A stretch of 62,438 nucleotides of DNA from Planctomycetota bacterium. GTDB lineage: Bacteria; Planctomycetota; Brocadiia; Brocadiales; Brocadiaceae. The notes below the pieces were generated by a model that saw only the letters and a list, made by a program, of their open reading frames with translations, searched no databases and was not told the DNA's origin. The DNA is taken from the NCBI GenBank assembly GCA_016188675.1, contig JACPHJ010000159.1, forward strand, positions 1-62,438. Reading direction: 5' to 3'. The translations under genes and the position numbers were made by a program. This document shows, piece after piece, positions 62,078 through 62,438 of the stretch (position 1 is its first letter; each line of letters starts with the position of its first letter).

Positions 62078-62256
62078 AAAGATTAAAGGGATTAGATGAA
62101 ATTCATGAGATTATCGAGAAAATTTCTGATGAAGAAAAAGGTTTAACTCCTGAACAGAGAATCAAAAAACTTCGTGAAGAAGCTGACAGATTTTTATTAG
62201 AACGTAAATTGGACTTAAGAAGAGTTAAGCCTAAAGAAGTAAGGCATGTTGCTTAA
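62074..62256 (+). CDS. Small antitoxin-like partner of the PIN protein
   Basis: 60 aa, charged and helical (MKRLKGLDEIHEIIEKISDEEKGLTPEQRIKKLREEADRFLLER..). It overlaps the PIN gene by four bases and is preceded by GAGGAGG inside that gene. Size, charge and coupling suggest an antitoxin. Its TAA stop lies within GCTTAAC, which fits the left core of an attC site. Confidence 0.7.
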   Translation: MKRLKGLDEIHEIIEKISDEEKGLTPEQRIKKLREEADRFLLERKLDLRRVKPKEVRHVA

Positions 62257-62257
62257 C
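62251..62257 (+). other. Left core of a possible interrupted attC site D
   Basis: GCTTAAC matches the RYYYAAC core exactly and contains the stop codon, as at site C. No right core with pairing arms follows. Instead GGCTGCTGAGATC, which may be a transposon end, begins at once. Confidence 0.3.
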
Positions 62258-62342
62258 GGCTGCTGAGATCAACATAACTACGAAGCCTTTCAAATCAAAA
62301 GATGGCTATTGAGTTAACTCACCAAGTCTATAGAATATCGTC

Positions 62343-62438
62343 ATGGCACAACAAAGCCCATTGACGCTTTTCGATTTTCATAAACAGTTTCGAGATGAAG
62401 AGGACTGCAAGGAATATCTTTTCAAGATACGATGGCCT
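62343..62438 (+). CDS. IS1595-family transposase, N-terminus, runs off the window
   Basis: The 32 visible codons begin MAQQSPLTLFDFHKQFRDEE and continue CKEYLFKIRWP, the conserved start of IS1595-type transposases, which precedes a zinc-ribbon (CPRCG) domain. The rest is beyond the window edge. The left end of the element may be at GGCTGCTGAGATC near 62258. Confidence 0.75.
   Translation, partial: MAQQSPLTLFDFHKQFRDEEDCKEYLFKIRWP

Overview
The window reads as chromosome of a Gram-negative, motile, anaerobic or microaerophilic bacterium of moderate GC. Signs of this are outer-membrane barrel proteins with signal peptides, haem-c chemoreceptors, HD-GYP and PilZ (c-di-GMP) proteins, an anaerobic-type cobalamin gene set, a bacteriohemerythrin, a TPR/Ser-Thr kinase and an archaemetzincin. 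The overall style fits a Planctomycetota lineage such as the anammox Brocadiales, but no marker gene here proves that; it is inference.

Layout. 1-7.6 kb: a chemotaxis locus with two paralogous methyl-accepting proteins whose periplasmic domain carries a CXXCH haem motif, then cheD, cheC, cheY, cheR and a damaged cheB. No cheA or cheW is visible. 7.9-15.3 kb: a bacteriohemerythrin, a hybrid sensor kinase and three response regulators with HD-GYP or HDOD outputs (one split by a frameshift). 15.3-23.8 kb: cobalt/cobalamin genes (cbiA, cbiO, cbiQ, cbiB; cbiA and cbiQ are both broken) around two paralogous outer-membrane proteins and a Cys-rich secreted peptide. 24-33 kb: grpE-dnaK, a phosphoesterase, an MFS transporter, an ACT-domain malic enzyme, an HD-GYP protein, a beta-lactamase-fold hydrolase and a PilZ protein. 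33.5-42.5 kb: an SDR reductase, a TPR-kinase, a thioredoxin-fold DUF255 protein, tex and a carboxymuconolactone decarboxylase-like protein. 42.7-50 kb: pyruvate dehydrogenase (pdhA, pdhB, pdhC) with lipB and lipA, interrupted by a DUF433/DUF5615 toxin-antitoxin-like pair and a PI3/4-kinase-like gene. 50-60 kb: a ferritin-like protein, a MidA-type methyltransferase, a DUF262/DUF1524 (GmrSD-type) defence protein, an epimerase, a DUF2806 protein, tRNA-Ala, a membrane HExxH protein, ogt, cbiM and archaemetzincin. 60.5-62.4 kb: small accessory genes (HEPN, Phd-like, PIN/antitoxin) separated by structures that look like integron attC sites, ending in an IS1595-type transposase that runs off the window.

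The genes that work together are the chemotaxis set (receptors, adaptation enzymes, phosphatase, CheY), the pyruvate dehydrogenase and lipoylation set, the cobalt-uptake and cobalamin set, and the scattered c-di-GMP proteins.

The most striking theme is genome remodelling by small elements. Dispersed GC-rich palindromic repeats fill most intergenic spaces. One sits in frame inside lipA, and another supplies the last codons of lipB. Several truncated gene starts (RBS plus first codons of lipB, tex, a thiol peroxidase and an HpnB-like glycosyltransferase) lie stranded between genes. For lipB and tex, a foreign gene module sits exactly between the stranded start and the intact gene. The right end looks like an integron cassette cluster with no integrase in view.
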